The notes under the pieces are model-generated. The model did no database searches and was not told the origin of the DNA. It worked only from the letters and a program-made list of their open reading frames with translations. The position numbers and the translations under genes were made by a program. A stretch of 64,000 bases of DNA. Source: Prochlorococcus sp. HOT208_60m_813I02. GTDB taxonomy: Bacteria; Cyanobacteriota; Cyanobacteriia; PCC-6307; Cyanobiaceae. Positions within the stretch are counted from its first letter, which is position 1. Every line of letters starts with the position of its first letter. Shown piece by piece: positions 12,027-22,068 of this stretch. The stretch lies in contig MWOR01000148.1 in assembly GCA_002025865.1 (NCBI GenBank), positions 32,148 to 96,147 on the forward strand, written 5' to 3'.

Positions 12027-12122
12027 AAAAAGTTAAGTATAATTTTCAGCTTTAGAAACTTGCAAAAGAATAGCTTAAAATAGATTCGACTTTATTTTAA
12101 TTCAAACTCAAAATAATATTTA

Positions 12123-13073
12123 ATGACTAATTTTAAGCTGAGAATAGCTAGTAGAAGAAGCAAACTAGCAATGGTTCAAACTTTATGGGTTAAAGATCAA
12201 TTAGAAAAAAATATTCCCAATTTAGAGGTATCTATAGAAGCCATGGCAACTCAAGGAGATAAAATTCTTGATGTAGCCTTAGCAAAAATAGGAGATAAAG
12301 GATTATTTACAAAAGAACTTGAAGCACAAATGCTTGTTGGCCAGGCAGACATAGCAGTACATTCTCTAAAAGATTTACCAACGAATTTACCTAGCGGCCT
12401 TAAATTAGGGTGTATAACAAAAAGAGAAGACCCTGCTGATGCTTTAGTAGTAAACAAAAAAAATGATTGTTATAAATTAGAAACTTTACCCGCAGGTTCA
12501 ATTGTTGGGACAAGCTCCCTAAGAAGACTTGCACAGTTAAGAAATAAGTATCCACATCTTGAATTTAAAGATATCAGGGGAAATGTTGTTACGAGAATAG
12601 AAAAATTAGATGCTGGTGAATTTGATTGCATAATACTTGCTGCTGCTGGGTTAAAGAGATTAGGTTTTGAATCAAGAATTCATCAGATTATTCCAAATGA
12701 GATTTCCCTTCATGCTGTTGGCCAAGGAGCACTAGGTATTGAATGTAAATCTGATGATAAAAAGGTTTTAGAAATTATAAATGTCTTGGAAGATCAACCT
12801 ACTAGTCAAAGATGCCTAGCGGAGAGAGCTTTTTTAAGAGAGCTTGAAGGGGGATGCCAAGTGCCAATAGGTGTGAATAGTAAAATTCAAAAAGAACAAC
12901 TTTGCCTTACTGGTATGGTTGCATCTCTCGATGGAGAAAGGCTTATTAAAGATCAATATATTGGCAATATTAATGATCCCGAAGAAGTAGGCAAAGAACT
13001 AGCTATAAAACTAAAGGAACAAGGTGCCGAAGAAATACTAAGAGAAATATTTGAAAAATTTAGAGAAAAATAA
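12123..13073 (+). CDS. hemC: Porphobilinogen deaminase
   Basis: [22 protein letters not shown] and GGCQVPIG (cofactor Cys). Confidence 0.97.
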   Translation: MTNFKLRIASRRSKLAMVQTLWVKDQLEKNIPNLEVSIEAMATQGDKILDVALAKIGDKGLFTKELEAQMLVGQADIAVHSLKDLPTNLPSGLKLGCITKREDPADALVVNKKNDCYKLETLPAGSIVGTSSLRRLAQLRNKYPHLEFKDIRGNVVTRIEKLDAGEFDCIILAAAGLKRLGFESRIHQIIPNEISLHAVGQGALGIECKSDDKKVLEIINVLEDQPTSQRCLAERAFLRELEGGCQVPIGVNSKIQKEQLCLTGMVASLDGERLIKDQYIGNINDPEEVGKELAIKLKEQGAEEILREIFEKFREK

Positions 13074-13079
13074 AATTAA

Positions 13080-13670
13080 TTAATTTACTAATTTTGGATC
13101 AATTTCTTTTTTATATCTATCTTCACAATCTTTAATTACTTCAACAGCTTCTTCTATCCCAAAAAAACCATTAACAGTACATGTTCCTGGTTTTTTTAGA
13201 TCTTTGTAGTGTTCCCAATAATACGTCGTTTCTTTTAGCCAATGCTCTCCAAGATCTTTAAAACTTGAAATATGATCCATTCTTTTATCATCTGCCAGAA
13301 CTGCTATTACCTTATCATCCACCTCTCCCCCATCATCAAATTTCATCACCCCAACAATCCTAGCCTCGACAATAGATCCAGGAATCAATGGCTCAGTTAC
13401 TCCAACAATTTCCACGTCAAGTGGATCTCCATCTTCATCCCAAGTTCTTGGTATACATCCATAGGCAAAGGGATAAGCAAGTGAAGAATAACCTACCCTA
13501 TCAAGTTTAAGGTGACCCGTTTCTGTAATTAATTCATATTTATTTATAGTATTAGAATTCAATTCAACAATAGCGTTAACTATTGAATTTGAGCTATCAG
13601 TGAAAGCATTTAGTATATGTAATAAATTTGGTGTAATCCTACTTGGGGGTTGATTTAAATTTGCCATCAA
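13080..13670 (-). CDS. ppa: Inorganic pyrophosphatase
   Basis: Family I signature DEDGDPLDVEI. Confidence 0.95.
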   Translation of the reverse strand: MMANLNQPPSRITPNLLHILNAFTDSSNSIVNAIVELNSNTINKYELITETGHLKLDRVGYSSLAYPFAYGCIPRTWDEDGDPLDVEIVGVTEPLIPGSIVEARIVGVMKFDDGGEVDDKVIAVLADDKRMDHISSFKDLGEHWLKETTYYWEHYKDLKKPGTCTVNGFFGIEEAVEVIKDCEDRYKKEIDPKLVN

Positions 13671-13730
13671 TAAATTATTTTTGTTTATCTTACATCCTCA
13701 CACCTAACCAAATTCTTTAAAAGTAATGTT

Positions 13731-15236
13731 TCAGCAAAAATCATTTACTTTAGACCTTAAATGATTAATAAAATAGTTTGGCGATAGTTCTTCATTAGTT
13801 ACAGCTCTTACCAACTCCATGCAATTAACTGATCTGCCATATTTATGTATATTATTTTTTAACCAAAAGATGATCTTTTGATATTCACCATTTTCAATTA
13901 AGTTGTCAATCAAACCTATGTCTCTTTCCATTTGATTTGAAATTTGCGCACTTATAACATGTCCTAACAAATATGAGGGGAAATATCCAAACGCCCCTTC
14001 ACTCCAATGAACATCTTGAAGACAACCTTCTGAATCATTAGATGGTTTAATTCCTAGGAGTTCGTCATATCTTTTATTCCATTCTGTTGGGATATCTTCA
14101 GCAGGTAACCCTCTTTCGATTAAATCTATTTCAAGTTCAGTTCTTATTAATATGTGTAAGCCATACGTCAATTCATCCGCTTCAACCCTATTTAATCCTG
14201 CTTCCAAATGATTAATAGATTTCCAGAGTTCTAAATAATTAGAAAGAGAACATCCAGCCGAAACAAATTCTTTAAAAAATCTTTTTGAAAAGGATTTGGA
14301 TTTAACTATTCTATTTTCCCAAAATAAAGATTGACTTTCATGAATACCCATAGAAGTTGCTTGTCCTAAAGGCCAAGCAAACCATTGATGACTTTGAGAT
14401 GGCAAACCCTGCTCATAAATAGAATGCCCCCACTCATGCGCAGTTGCTAAAAAACTTGATAATGGTTCACCTTCAACAATTCTTGTAGTGATCCTAAAAT
14501 CTTTAGGTCCTAATGTAATCGAGAAAGGATGGGGAGATTGTCCAACAACAACAAGATCTCTATCTCTTCCAAACTCGTCAAGTAATTTAGAACTTAAATT
14601 TTTTTGAGATTCTGGACTTAAATCCCAATGGTTTTTTTGGGACTTGTTAATTGCTCTAATCAAGCCTGGGATTGTTTCTTTCAATGGTTGAAAAACCTTA
14701 TTCAACCATTTCAAATTTAATTCAGGCTCAAAGGGTTGGGCTAATGTCTCCCAAGGTGAACATTGAATAGATATTTGTTTTGCCTCTTCAATCCGCAATT
14801 TGACTAATTCTTCAAAGAAAGGGAGAAAAATTTTAAAATCAGATTTTTCCTTAGCTTCTTGCCAGCTTTCATACCCTTTAGATTTTGCCTTTGCTAGAGA
14901 CTCAACTAATTGGGGATCTAAATTTCTTTCTCTATTAAATTCCTTCAATAATAAACTAATATTTCTTTCTTTATCTTTTATGAGGAGTTGATTATCGGAA
15001 TTTAGTTCAATATCTAATAGTTCATTTTTAGCAGATTGTATTAAGTTAGAAAATTCCTCGGAAGAATTTCTTTCATGCAATACTTTTGCAATATAAGTAA
15101 GTTGCTCAGACCTCCAAGAAGCACCTTTCTTTGGCATTCCAGTATTTTGATCCCAATAAAGTGTATTTTGGATTGAACCTAATATTTGCGTTTCTTTAAG
15201 GTAAGCACCCAGTTTATTCCAATGAGTTTCAGCCAA
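13731..15236 (-). CDS. M32 family carboxypeptidase (Taq-like)
   Basis: HEWGHSIYEQ (HEXXH) and HESQSLFWEN motifs. Confidence 0.93.
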   Translation of the reverse strand: MAETHWNKLGAYLKETQILGSIQNTLYWDQNTGMPKKGASWRSEQLTYIAKVLHERNSSEEFSNLIQSAKNELLDIELNSDNQLLIKDKERNISLLLKEFNRERNLDPQLVESLAKAKSKGYESWQEAKEKSDFKIFLPFFEELVKLRIEEAKQISIQCSPWETLAQPFEPELNLKWLNKVFQPLKETIPGLIRAINKSQKNHWDLSPESQKNLSSKLLDEFGRDRDLVVVGQSPHPFSITLGPKDFRITTRIVEGEPLSSFLATAHEWGHSIYEQGLPSQSHQWFAWPLGQATSMGIHESQSLFWENRIVKSKSFSKRFFKEFVSAGCSLSNYLELWKSINHLEAGLNRVEADELTYGLHILIRTELEIDLIERGLPAEDIPTEWNKRYDELLGIKPSNDSEGCLQDVHWSEGAFGYFPSYLLGHVISAQISNQMERDIGLIDNLIENGEYQKIIFWLKNNIHKYGRSVNCMELVRAVTNEELSPNYFINHLRSKVNDFC

Positions 15237-15344
15237 AGATTTAAATGGAAATTAAATTTATTTTAAGATAAAAATTTTAATGTCTGCAGTTAAACATACA
15301 TCTTTATCCATAATAAGATATTGATTAATTAAGTTTTACCTTAA

Positions 15345-15800
15345 ATGGAACAAATATTTTCAAAATTAAAATTCATAACCCATGGCGAGGGTTTTATTGA
15401 TATCACATATGATTTAAATTTATGTATTGAAAAAAATAAATTTCATTCCGGAATTTTAAATTTAACATCACTTCATACAAGTTGCAGTTTAACTATTAAT
15501 GAGAACGCTGATCCAAATGTGCTAAGGGATCTAAAGAAGTATATGCAATCTATAGTTCCCTATGATTCGTACTTAACCTTATCAAAAGATAGAGAAGAAA
15601 TATCCTATAAACATTATCAAGAGGGGGCTGACGATATGCCAGCACATATTAAAACATCCCTAACAAACACTTGTTTATCTCTGAGTTTTCAAGACGGGAA
15701 AATTATGCTGGGAACATGGCAAGCAGTTTATTTATGGGAACATCGATTTGATAAAAAAGAAAGAATCATAAATGTACATATAATTGGTGAGAAAAAGTAA
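15345..15800 (+). CDS. YjbQ/UPF0047 family protein
   Basis: SLHTSCSLTINENADPNVLRDL...DDMPAHIKTSL...LGTWQAVYLWEHR. Confidence 0.92.
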   Translation: MEQIFSKLKFITHGEGFIDITYDLNLCIEKNKFHSGILNLTSLHTSCSLTINENADPNVLRDLKKYMQSIVPYDSYLTLSKDREEISYKHYQEGADDMPAHIKTSLTNTCLSLSFQDGKIMLGTWQAVYLWEHRFDKKERIINVHIIGEKK

Positions 15801-15836
15801 GTTATTTATAATGTAATAAGTAAGATTTCTTATTTA

Positions 15837-16127
15837 ATGGAACCCTACATTTTGCAAGATGAAGAATTGAATGAATTAGTTGTCAAGACACCTGGCTGGG
15901 AAATTAAATCTAAACAAATCCAAAGAGAATTTAACTTCTCTAATTTTATTGAAGCCTTTGCTTTCATGACTAAGGTTGCTTTAATCTGTGAAAAATATAA
16001 TCATCATCCAAACTGGGAGAATGTTTATGCAAAAGTAATAATTAAATTAAATACACATGATCTAGGAGGTATTACAAATCTAGATCAAACATTAGCTTCG
16101 GAAATCAACAAAATTTTCGATCAATAA
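15837..16127 (+). CDS. Pterin-4-alpha-carbinolamine dehydratase
   Basis: PCD signature EKYNHHPNWENVY...LNTHDLGGIT. Confidence 0.93.
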   Translation: MEPYILQDEELNELVVKTPGWEIKSKQIQREFNFSNFIEAFAFMTKVALICEKYNHHPNWENVYAKVIIKLNTHDLGGITNLDQTLASEINKIFDQ

Positions 16128-16156
16128 AAATATAAACTTGTTTTCAACTAGTCAAA

Positions 16157-17266
16157 ATGTCTAAAAATTTATTGCCAGTTACTATTATTAGTGGATTTTT
16201 AGGGTCTGGCAAAACTACACTTCTGAATCATATTTTAAAAAATCAAGTTGGTATTAAAACAGCTGTTTTAGTCAACGAATTTGGAGAGATCGGAATAGAT
16301 AATGAATTAATAATAGAAGGCTCAGAAGATATGATCGAATTAAATAATGGATGTATATGTTGCTCTATTAATGGGGAATTATTAAATACCGTATCCAAAG
16401 TTTTAGAAAAAGCTGAAAAATTAGACTATTTGATTGTTGAAACAACTGGATTAGCAGATCCATTACCAGTAGCGATGACTTTTGCGGCTGGTGATCTGAG
16501 AGAAAGAGTCAGATTAGATTCGATAATCACAGTAATTGATGGAGAAAATTTTGATTTTGAAATTAATAATACAAGTGTCGCCTATTCTCAAATTTTATAC
16601 GGAGATATCCTTCTTCTAAATAAATCTGATTTAGTAAATGAAAAACAATTAAAGAAAATAGAGGCGTTTATAAATAAAATAAAAAAAGAACCAAGGATTT
16701 TGAGATCAACTAATAGTGAAGTTGCATTACATACAATAATGAGTGTAGGTCTATTTGAGACAGATACTTTTGAATTCGAGAAAAACAAAAAAAATTTAGA
16801 ACAAAGTTCAAACGATCACTCTTCTCATTCCCACGATCACTCTTCTCATTCCCACGATCACTCTTCTCATTCCCACGATCACTCTTCTCATTCCCACGAT
16901 CACTCTTCTCATTCCCACGATCACTCTTCTCATTCCCACGATCACTCTTCTCATTCCCACGATTTGATCAATAATATCGAAGGTTTTACCTCAGTTTCTT
17001 ATGAGACATTTGAACCATTTTCTTTAAGGAAGTTTCAATATTTCTTAGATAATCAAATCTCACAAAATGTATTTAGAGCAAAAGGTATATTATGGTTTAT
17101 GGAAAGTGAAAGAAAACATATTTTTCACCTATCTGGGAAGCGGTTTTCTCTAGATGATGAGGAGTGGACAAAAGAAAAATCTAATAAGATAGTCTTAATT
17201 GGGAAAAACTTAGATCACCAAACTATTAAAAATCAACTTTCATCATGTAGATTTAATTCAGATTAG
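16157..17266 (+). CDS. COG0523 (CobW-like) GTPase/metallochaperone with His-rich tandem repeat
   Basis: GFLGSGKTTLLNHIL, CCSINGEL, ETTGLADP and NKSDL motifs, plus (DHSSHSH)x7. Confidence 0.92.
   Translation: MSKNLLPVTIISGFLGSGKTTLLNHILKNQVGIKTAVLVNEFGEIGIDNELIIEGSEDMIELNNGCICCSINGELLNTVSKVLEKAEKLDYLIVETTGLADPLPVAMTFAAGDLRERVRLDSIITVIDGENFDFEINNTSVAYSQILYGDILLLNKSDLVNEKQLKKIEAFINKIKKEPRILRSTNSEVALHTIMSVGLFETDTFEFEKNKKNLEQSSNDHSSHSHDHSSHSHDHSSHSHDHSSHSHDHSSHSHDHSSHSHDHSSHSHDLINNIEGFTSVSYETFEPFSLRKFQYFLDNQISQNVFRAKGILWFMESERKHIFHLSGKRFSLDDEEWTKEKSNKIVLIGKNLDHQTIKNQLSSCRFNSD
16814..16960 (+). repeat. 21-bp tandem repeat, 7 copies (gatcactcttctcattcccac)
   Basis: Read directly; copies look identical at nucleotide level; in-frame, encodes DHSSHSH. 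Confidence 0.95.
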
Positions 17267-17292
17267 AGTTTATATTAGGATTTAATTAATTT

Positions 17293-18831
17293 TTGAAAAT
17301 AAGCATTAAAGGGTTAAAAAAAACATTAAAAGAATTAAATTTTCTTGATTTCACTTCGTTTATTTTTTCACTCTTAGTAATCATTCCAATTTCCAATTTT
17401 CTTCTAGAGGGAATTGATTACATCATTAGTGGAAATTTTTCATTAGGTATTGCTGGTGGAGAAGAGGTATTAGGTACTATAAAAGTTTTAATACTGACAA
17501 GTTTTTTTGGTGGAGGGTTAGGAACTTTGAATGGATGGCTACTTTCAAATTGTGATTTTAAGTTCAGAAAAGTTCTCCGTATTTGTCAGCTAGTTCCACT
17601 AGCTGCCCCAGCATATCTAATAACAGCTATTTTGCAGGATTTAGGAAGTATTTTTGGGTATCAAGTAACTGGTTTATGGTGGGGGGTATTAATACTTTCA
17701 ATTTCTACTTATCCATATGTATTCATTCTTGCTAACGAAAGTTTTAATAAATTTGGAGTTAATCAAATCAATGCTAGTAGAGGATTAGGAGTAGGGCCAT
17801 GGAGGAGCTTCTTTAAAATTGCTTTCCCAATGGCGTTACCAGCACTAATAACAGGAATAAGTTTAATGTGTATGGAAGTAATGAATGAGTTAGGTACATT
17901 TGCATTATTAAACATACCTAGTATTTCTACCGGTATAGCTGAAAATTGGATAATTGAGGGTAATCCAAAAAGTGCTATTGGATTATCATTGGTAGCCTTA
18001 TTAATGATTTTAACTTTAATTATTTTCGAAAAGTTTTCAAGAAGAAAATCAAAGAGGTGGAGTGAAAATCCTGCATCAAAAGATTCTCAAGGATGGGAAT
18101 TAAAAAAAACCAGAGCTTTTTTAGCAATAATCATATCTTTATTTCCTCCAATTTTCTCTTTTGGGATTCCATGTTTTTGGGTGATACTCAATATAGATCT
18201 AATTCAAAAAGGGTTATCTATAGAATTACTTAGCCTATCATTAAGGACCATAAGCCTAGGACTTTTAACTGCATTAATAGCGATGCTATTCTCCTTAATA
18301 ATTTCCTTAGCCAGACGCCCAAATAAAAGCTTATTACTAGGACTAATAACAAATCTTGCGGGAATAGGTTACGCAATCCCAGGCACTGTTTTAGCTTTAT
18401 CATTAATAAGCATTTCTTCTTCAAAATTTAATTTTATTGCTATTTGCTTACTAATTTGGGGTTATCTTGTCCGATTTCTAACTATCTCTAAGGGTTCTAT
18501 TGATTCAAGTCTTGAGAGAATTTCGCCTAGTCTTGATGAAGCAGCACTTGGACTAGGAGAGAATTGGCTGGGGATCATAAAAAGAATTCATCTACCTCTT
18601 CTCCAAGGGCCAATATTCGTAGGATCACTTTTAGTTTTTGTTGACACGATAAAAGAATTACCCATAACCTTTATTTTAAGACCATTCGATTTCGATACAT
18701 TATCTGTGAGAATATATCAATATGCTGGAGATGAAAGAATGGTAGAGGCAATATTACCGGCCATTCTTATCATGACTTTAGGCCTTATTGCATCAATTAC
18801 ATTGATTCCAAGTTTAGAGAAAAAAAATTAA
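17293..18831 (+). CDS. Iron(III)-type ABC transporter permease (FbpB/FutB-like), TTG start
   Basis: Two-domain permease with EAA-like loops (ASRGLGVGPWRSFFKIAFPMALPAL; AALGLGENWLGIIKRIHLPLL). Confidence 0.85.
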   Translation: MKISIKGLKKTLKELNFLDFTSFIFSLLVIIPISNFLLEGIDYIISGNFSLGIAGGEEVLGTIKVLILTSFFGGGLGTLNGWLLSNCDFKFRKVLRICQLVPLAAPAYLITAILQDLGSIFGYQVTGLWWGVLILSISTYPYVFILANESFNKFGVNQINASRGLGVGPWRSFFKIAFPMALPALITGISLMCMEVMNELGTFALLNIPSISTGIAENWIIEGNPKSAIGLSLVALLMILTLIIFEKFSRRKSKRWSENPASKDSQGWELKKTRAFLAIIISLFPPIFSFGIPCFWVILNIDLIQKGLSIELLSLSLRTISLGLLTALIAMLFSLIISLARRPNKSLLLGLITNLAGIGYAIPGTVLALSLISISSSKFNFIAICLLIWGYLVRFLTISKGSIDSSLERISPSLDEAALGLGENWLGIIKRIHLPLLQGPIFVGSLLVFVDTIKELPITFILRPFDFDTLSVRIYQYAGDERMVEAILPAILIMTLGLIASITLIPSLEKKN

Positions 18832-19784
18832 ATTCTCTTAGACAATTTTCTTATTAAGAAAGGTAAGCTTAACAACAAATCTGCCGAGGTAGATATAACC
18901 CTAAAATAAACTAAGCTCATAATAATTATATTTTCTGGAATACTTTTGCCAACGAATAAAAGGAGGCAAGCCTCAAAAACGCCAACTCCTCCAGGAGCTG
19001 CTGGGACTACCAAGCCTATAGACCATGACAAAGAAAAGATTACTAATAAAAATATAATGTTCAGAGAATTACTTGTATAAAAAGTATTTAAGCAAATATA
19101 AAACCCAATAAATTTAGATAAAACAAAACCAATTTCAAGAAATAAAGCTCTAGAAGGGAAAAAAGAAACTATATTTATTCTCTCTTCAAATTGTCCCTTT
19201 GAATTTGGAAGTCTCAAAACCTCAATTACTTTCCCCTTAAGAGACCCTAATATTTCAAATATCAAAAAAATAAATTTCCTATTTAAGAATATTAAAGGAA
19301 AAATTAAAAAAAAATGAAATGGTGAAAAAATTAATCCCATTGATGCCAAGAGAAAAGATCCAGTCAACATAAAATAAGGTTCTATGAGTGTCGAATACAA
19401 AGCAATCTGAGGGTTACTTATTTTTTTTATAAAATTAAACCTTTCAACAAAATGCCACATCCCTCCTGGCACATATTTAAGAATATTAGTTAAAACATAG
19501 AAAGAAACTAGATTATTACTTTGAAATTCTTTCCCTAACCATTTAACGATATATTTCCATGCATAAGCGTTCAGATAAATACTTATAACACAAAATAAAA
19601 ATGATAAAGATAGATTAATTCCATTTCTTTTTAAATTGATCTCAAAAGAAATTTGATCAATATTATCAAAAAAATAGATACAAAAATATGACAAGCTTGA
19701 AATAAAGAAAATACTCTTTAAACCACCAAAATTAATTTTTTTAAGGAATTTCAAATATCGTTGATCACTTATATTAAATCTCAT
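18828..19784 (-). CDS. UPF0104/lysylphosphatidylglycerol-synthase-like integral membrane protein
   Basis: Multi-TM protein with VPAAPGGVGVFEA motif typical of the family. Confidence 0.75.
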   Translation of the reverse strand: MRFNISDQRYLKFLKKINFGGLKSIFFISSLSYFCIYFFDNIDQISFEINLKRNGINLSLSFLFCVISIYLNAYAWKYIVKWLGKEFQSNNLVSFYVLTNILKYVPGGMWHFVERFNFIKKISNPQIALYSTLIEPYFMLTGSFLLASMGLIFSPFHFFLIFPLIFLNRKFIFLIFEILGSLKGKVIEVLRLPNSKGQFEERINIVSFFPSRALFLEIGFVLSKFIGFYICLNTFYTSNSLNIIFLLVIFSLSWSIGLVVPAAPGGVGVFEACLLLFVGKSIPENIIIMSLVYFRVISTSADLLLSLPFLIRKLSKRI

Positions 19785-21013
19785 TTCCAGTTTTCAAATG
19801 CTTTAAATTTTTTACTTGACTCTTTTATTATTTTTCTTATTTCGTAAGTTGATATTTTATGCTTTAATTTTAATCTCAAAACCTCATCATTTTCTGGTTT
19901 CATATTTATTGATCCATCTGGTTTCAATGTTTGTTTAACTTTTATATTTCCAAAATTCGTTGAACATTCTCCTCTACGTCTGAGTAATATCCACCTAGAT
20001 TGGTTCCTTTCACGAACCCCAATAGTGTTGGAATAATCAAACCATAATCGCCTAAAATATTCTTTTTTCTCTACGGGCAAGATTGCTTGAATAGAAAATC
20101 CAATTCTATTCTTTTTCATATTGATAGCTTGATAGGAAACGTCGTAAGCCCCCTCAACTCTAAGTTTCTCCACAAAATTAGATATATCTTCGGGTGTTTG
20201 GTCATCAATCCATGCTTCTTGAATAGATATCTCTTCACACTTTGGACTAATTTGTGCATTACCATTAATAGAAGAATCCTCAAATGAAGAAATTTTATAA
20301 ACTCTTACCAAATTGGGGAATGGGAATTTTAGGTTACCAATGCCTACTCCATAAGAATTAATAGAATATTTTGAAGGAGTTTCATGATAGTCGACTAAAT
20401 TAATAAGTAAAGAAATGCCAGTAGGTGTTGAGAGTTCACCCTCTATTAAGTCAAGGCTTGATAAAACCTTAATGTTTTTTTGTCTTATTAGCTCTATTAC
20501 AGCAGGAGATGGTACAGATAATTTTCCATGATCAGTTTGAACAAAACCTTTCCCCAACATTGGTTCATTACAATAAACTCTCTTTGGATTTAAGTAATTC
20601 AATGCAGCACATACTCCAATGATATCTACCAATGAATCTATAGCTCCAATTTCATGAAAATGAACATCATCAGATTTAATGCCATGAACTTTTCCTTCCG
20701 CAATTGCTAAAGATTCAAATACTTCATAAATTATTTTTTTTAATTTATCTTCTAAGTGGCCATTTAAAATAAGTTCCTTAATACTTCTCCAAGTTCTTTT
20801 AATAGGACTACAATCAATACTCTCAACCTTTGCTTTGATGCCTCGTATTGAACAACTTTTTGATTCTTTAAAGTTTAGTTGATATAAATCCTTTAATCCA
20901 AGATCAATGAGAGGCTGTTCAATAACTTTTTTAGGCACCCCTAAATCATAAAATGCTCCTAACAACATATCTCCAGAGATACCAGGAGAACATTCAATTA
21001 AAACATCATCCAT
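19781..21013 (-). CDS. larC: LarC-like nickel-insertion protein (DUF111)
   Basis: ECSPGISGDMLLGAFYDLG and HFHEIGAIDSLVDIIG signatures. Confidence 0.88.
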   Translation of the reverse strand: MDDVLIECSPGISGDMLLGAFYDLGVPKKVIEQPLIDLGLKDLYQLNFKESKSCSIRGIKAKVESIDCSPIKRTWRSIKELILNGHLEDKLKKIIYEVFESLAIAEGKVHGIKSDDVHFHEIGAIDSLVDIIGVCAALNYLNPKRVYCNEPMLGKGFVQTDHGKLSVPSPAVIELIRQKNIKVLSSLDLIEGELSTPTGISLLINLVDYHETPSKYSINSYGVGIGNLKFPFPNLVRVYKISSFEDSSINGNAQISPKCEEISIQEAWIDDQTPEDISNFVEKLRVEGAYDVSYQAINMKKNRIGFSIQAILPVEKKEYFRRLWFDYSNTIGVRERNQSRWILLRRRGECSTNFGNIKVKQTLKPDGSINMKPENDEVLRLKLKHKISTYEIRKIIKESSKKFKAFENWK

Positions 21014-21064
21014 AAATCAAAGATTTTTTATTGGTAAAATTACGGTGGAAATTAGCCTTTCATT

Positions 21065-21685
21065 CTAATTATATTTAGAAAGATTTTTTTCAATCACTTC
21101 GTAATTTATTAATTGCAAAGAATTTCCATCTCTGTTGATATCTAAACTTACAAAACTATGCAGCAGTTCAAGAGGAAGCTCTCCTTTTATGACTAATTTA
21201 AAATTTTTATTTTTTAATTTTTTTGAATTTATAGCTGGGCAGATTTTAATAACAAATTCTTTCTTTTTAGTGTTAACAAAAACTAATTCTCCTCTAACAG
21301 AAAAATAGTTATCTTTTAGATCTAATTCTTCTAATAATTTTGAAAAGTTAGTTTTTGAAGAATCATTAGGGAAATCATTTAGTTGATAGGGATCCCAAAT
21401 GCCTGCAACCTGTAAATGCAAGTTTTGAGTATTTTTATTCTTTGGATAAACAATCCAATAATAACTTTTCTTTAAATCAATATGCTTTTTTAAAAGTGAT
21501 AATGCTTTACCTAGAACTACTGTTTCAATTTTTTTGTCTTTATTATCAATTAAAAAGCCTCTATTTGGTTGCTCATTACTAATAGGAATGAATTTACCAC
21601 TAATAATACCGATTGCTCTATGCTGTAATTGGTTAGTAACTTTTGGGATAGGGTTTTTTAACATATGAAAATTTGAAAATAGCAA
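21065..21685 (-). CDS. Hypothetical protein
   Basis: 206-aa frame; no family recognised. Confidence 0.65.
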   Translation of the reverse strand: MLFSNFHMLKNPIPKVTNQLQHRAIGIISGKFIPISNEQPNRGFLIDNKDKKIETVVLGKALSLLKKHIDLKKSYYWIVYPKNKNTQNLHLQVAGIWDPYQLNDFPNDSSKTNFSKLLEELDLKDNYFSVRGELVFVNTKKKEFVIKICPAINSKKLKNKNFKLVIKGELPLELLHSFVSLDINRDGNSLQLINYEVIEKNLSKYN

Positions 21686-21703
21686 TTTATCGTTTTAAAT
21701 TTC

Positions 21704-22012
21704 TTAATTTTCCTCCAAACTATTAAAAGACTTTAATGCATCATCAATTGCATCAGAAGGATCAGTCGCATCATTCATACTATTTTGCCTTCTAATCATT
21801 TCCACAAGTTCAAAAGGATTAGTTGGAAGAGCTGAACTATCATCTTCTGTTTTGGTTGAACTATCGATTTCTAATTCTTCAAATTTATATTCTATATATT
21901 CAGCATTTAGGTAGTCACTTTTTAAGGAAATTAAAAAAGTAAAAAAAATTAAAAAAGTTATGGATTTATAAAGGCTTTTGCAAAAATAATTTTTCATTTT
22001 ATTTAATTTCAA
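21704..22012 (-). CDS. Small hypothetical protein with N-terminal hydrophobic segment
   Basis: KSITFLIFFTFLISLKSDYLNA signal-like segment, acidic mature part. Confidence 0.55.
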   Translation of the reverse strand: MKLNKMKNYFCKSLYKSITFLIFFTFLISLKSDYLNAEYIEYKFEELEIDSSTKTEDDSSALPTNPFELVEMIRRQNSMNDATDPSDAIDDALKSFNSLEEN

Positions 22013-22068
22013 AATTCTTTAACGCCAAAATTTTTTGCTATTTTAATTTTACATAATTTGGTAGAAAT

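Noticed and set aside
16588-16788. Many 60-100 aa antisense ORFs in the track (e.g. here, 3521-3712, 9226-9450, 11552-11836, 44421-44681, 48801-49106)
   Set aside because: Each lies antisense within a strongly supported CDS, with no family resemblance.
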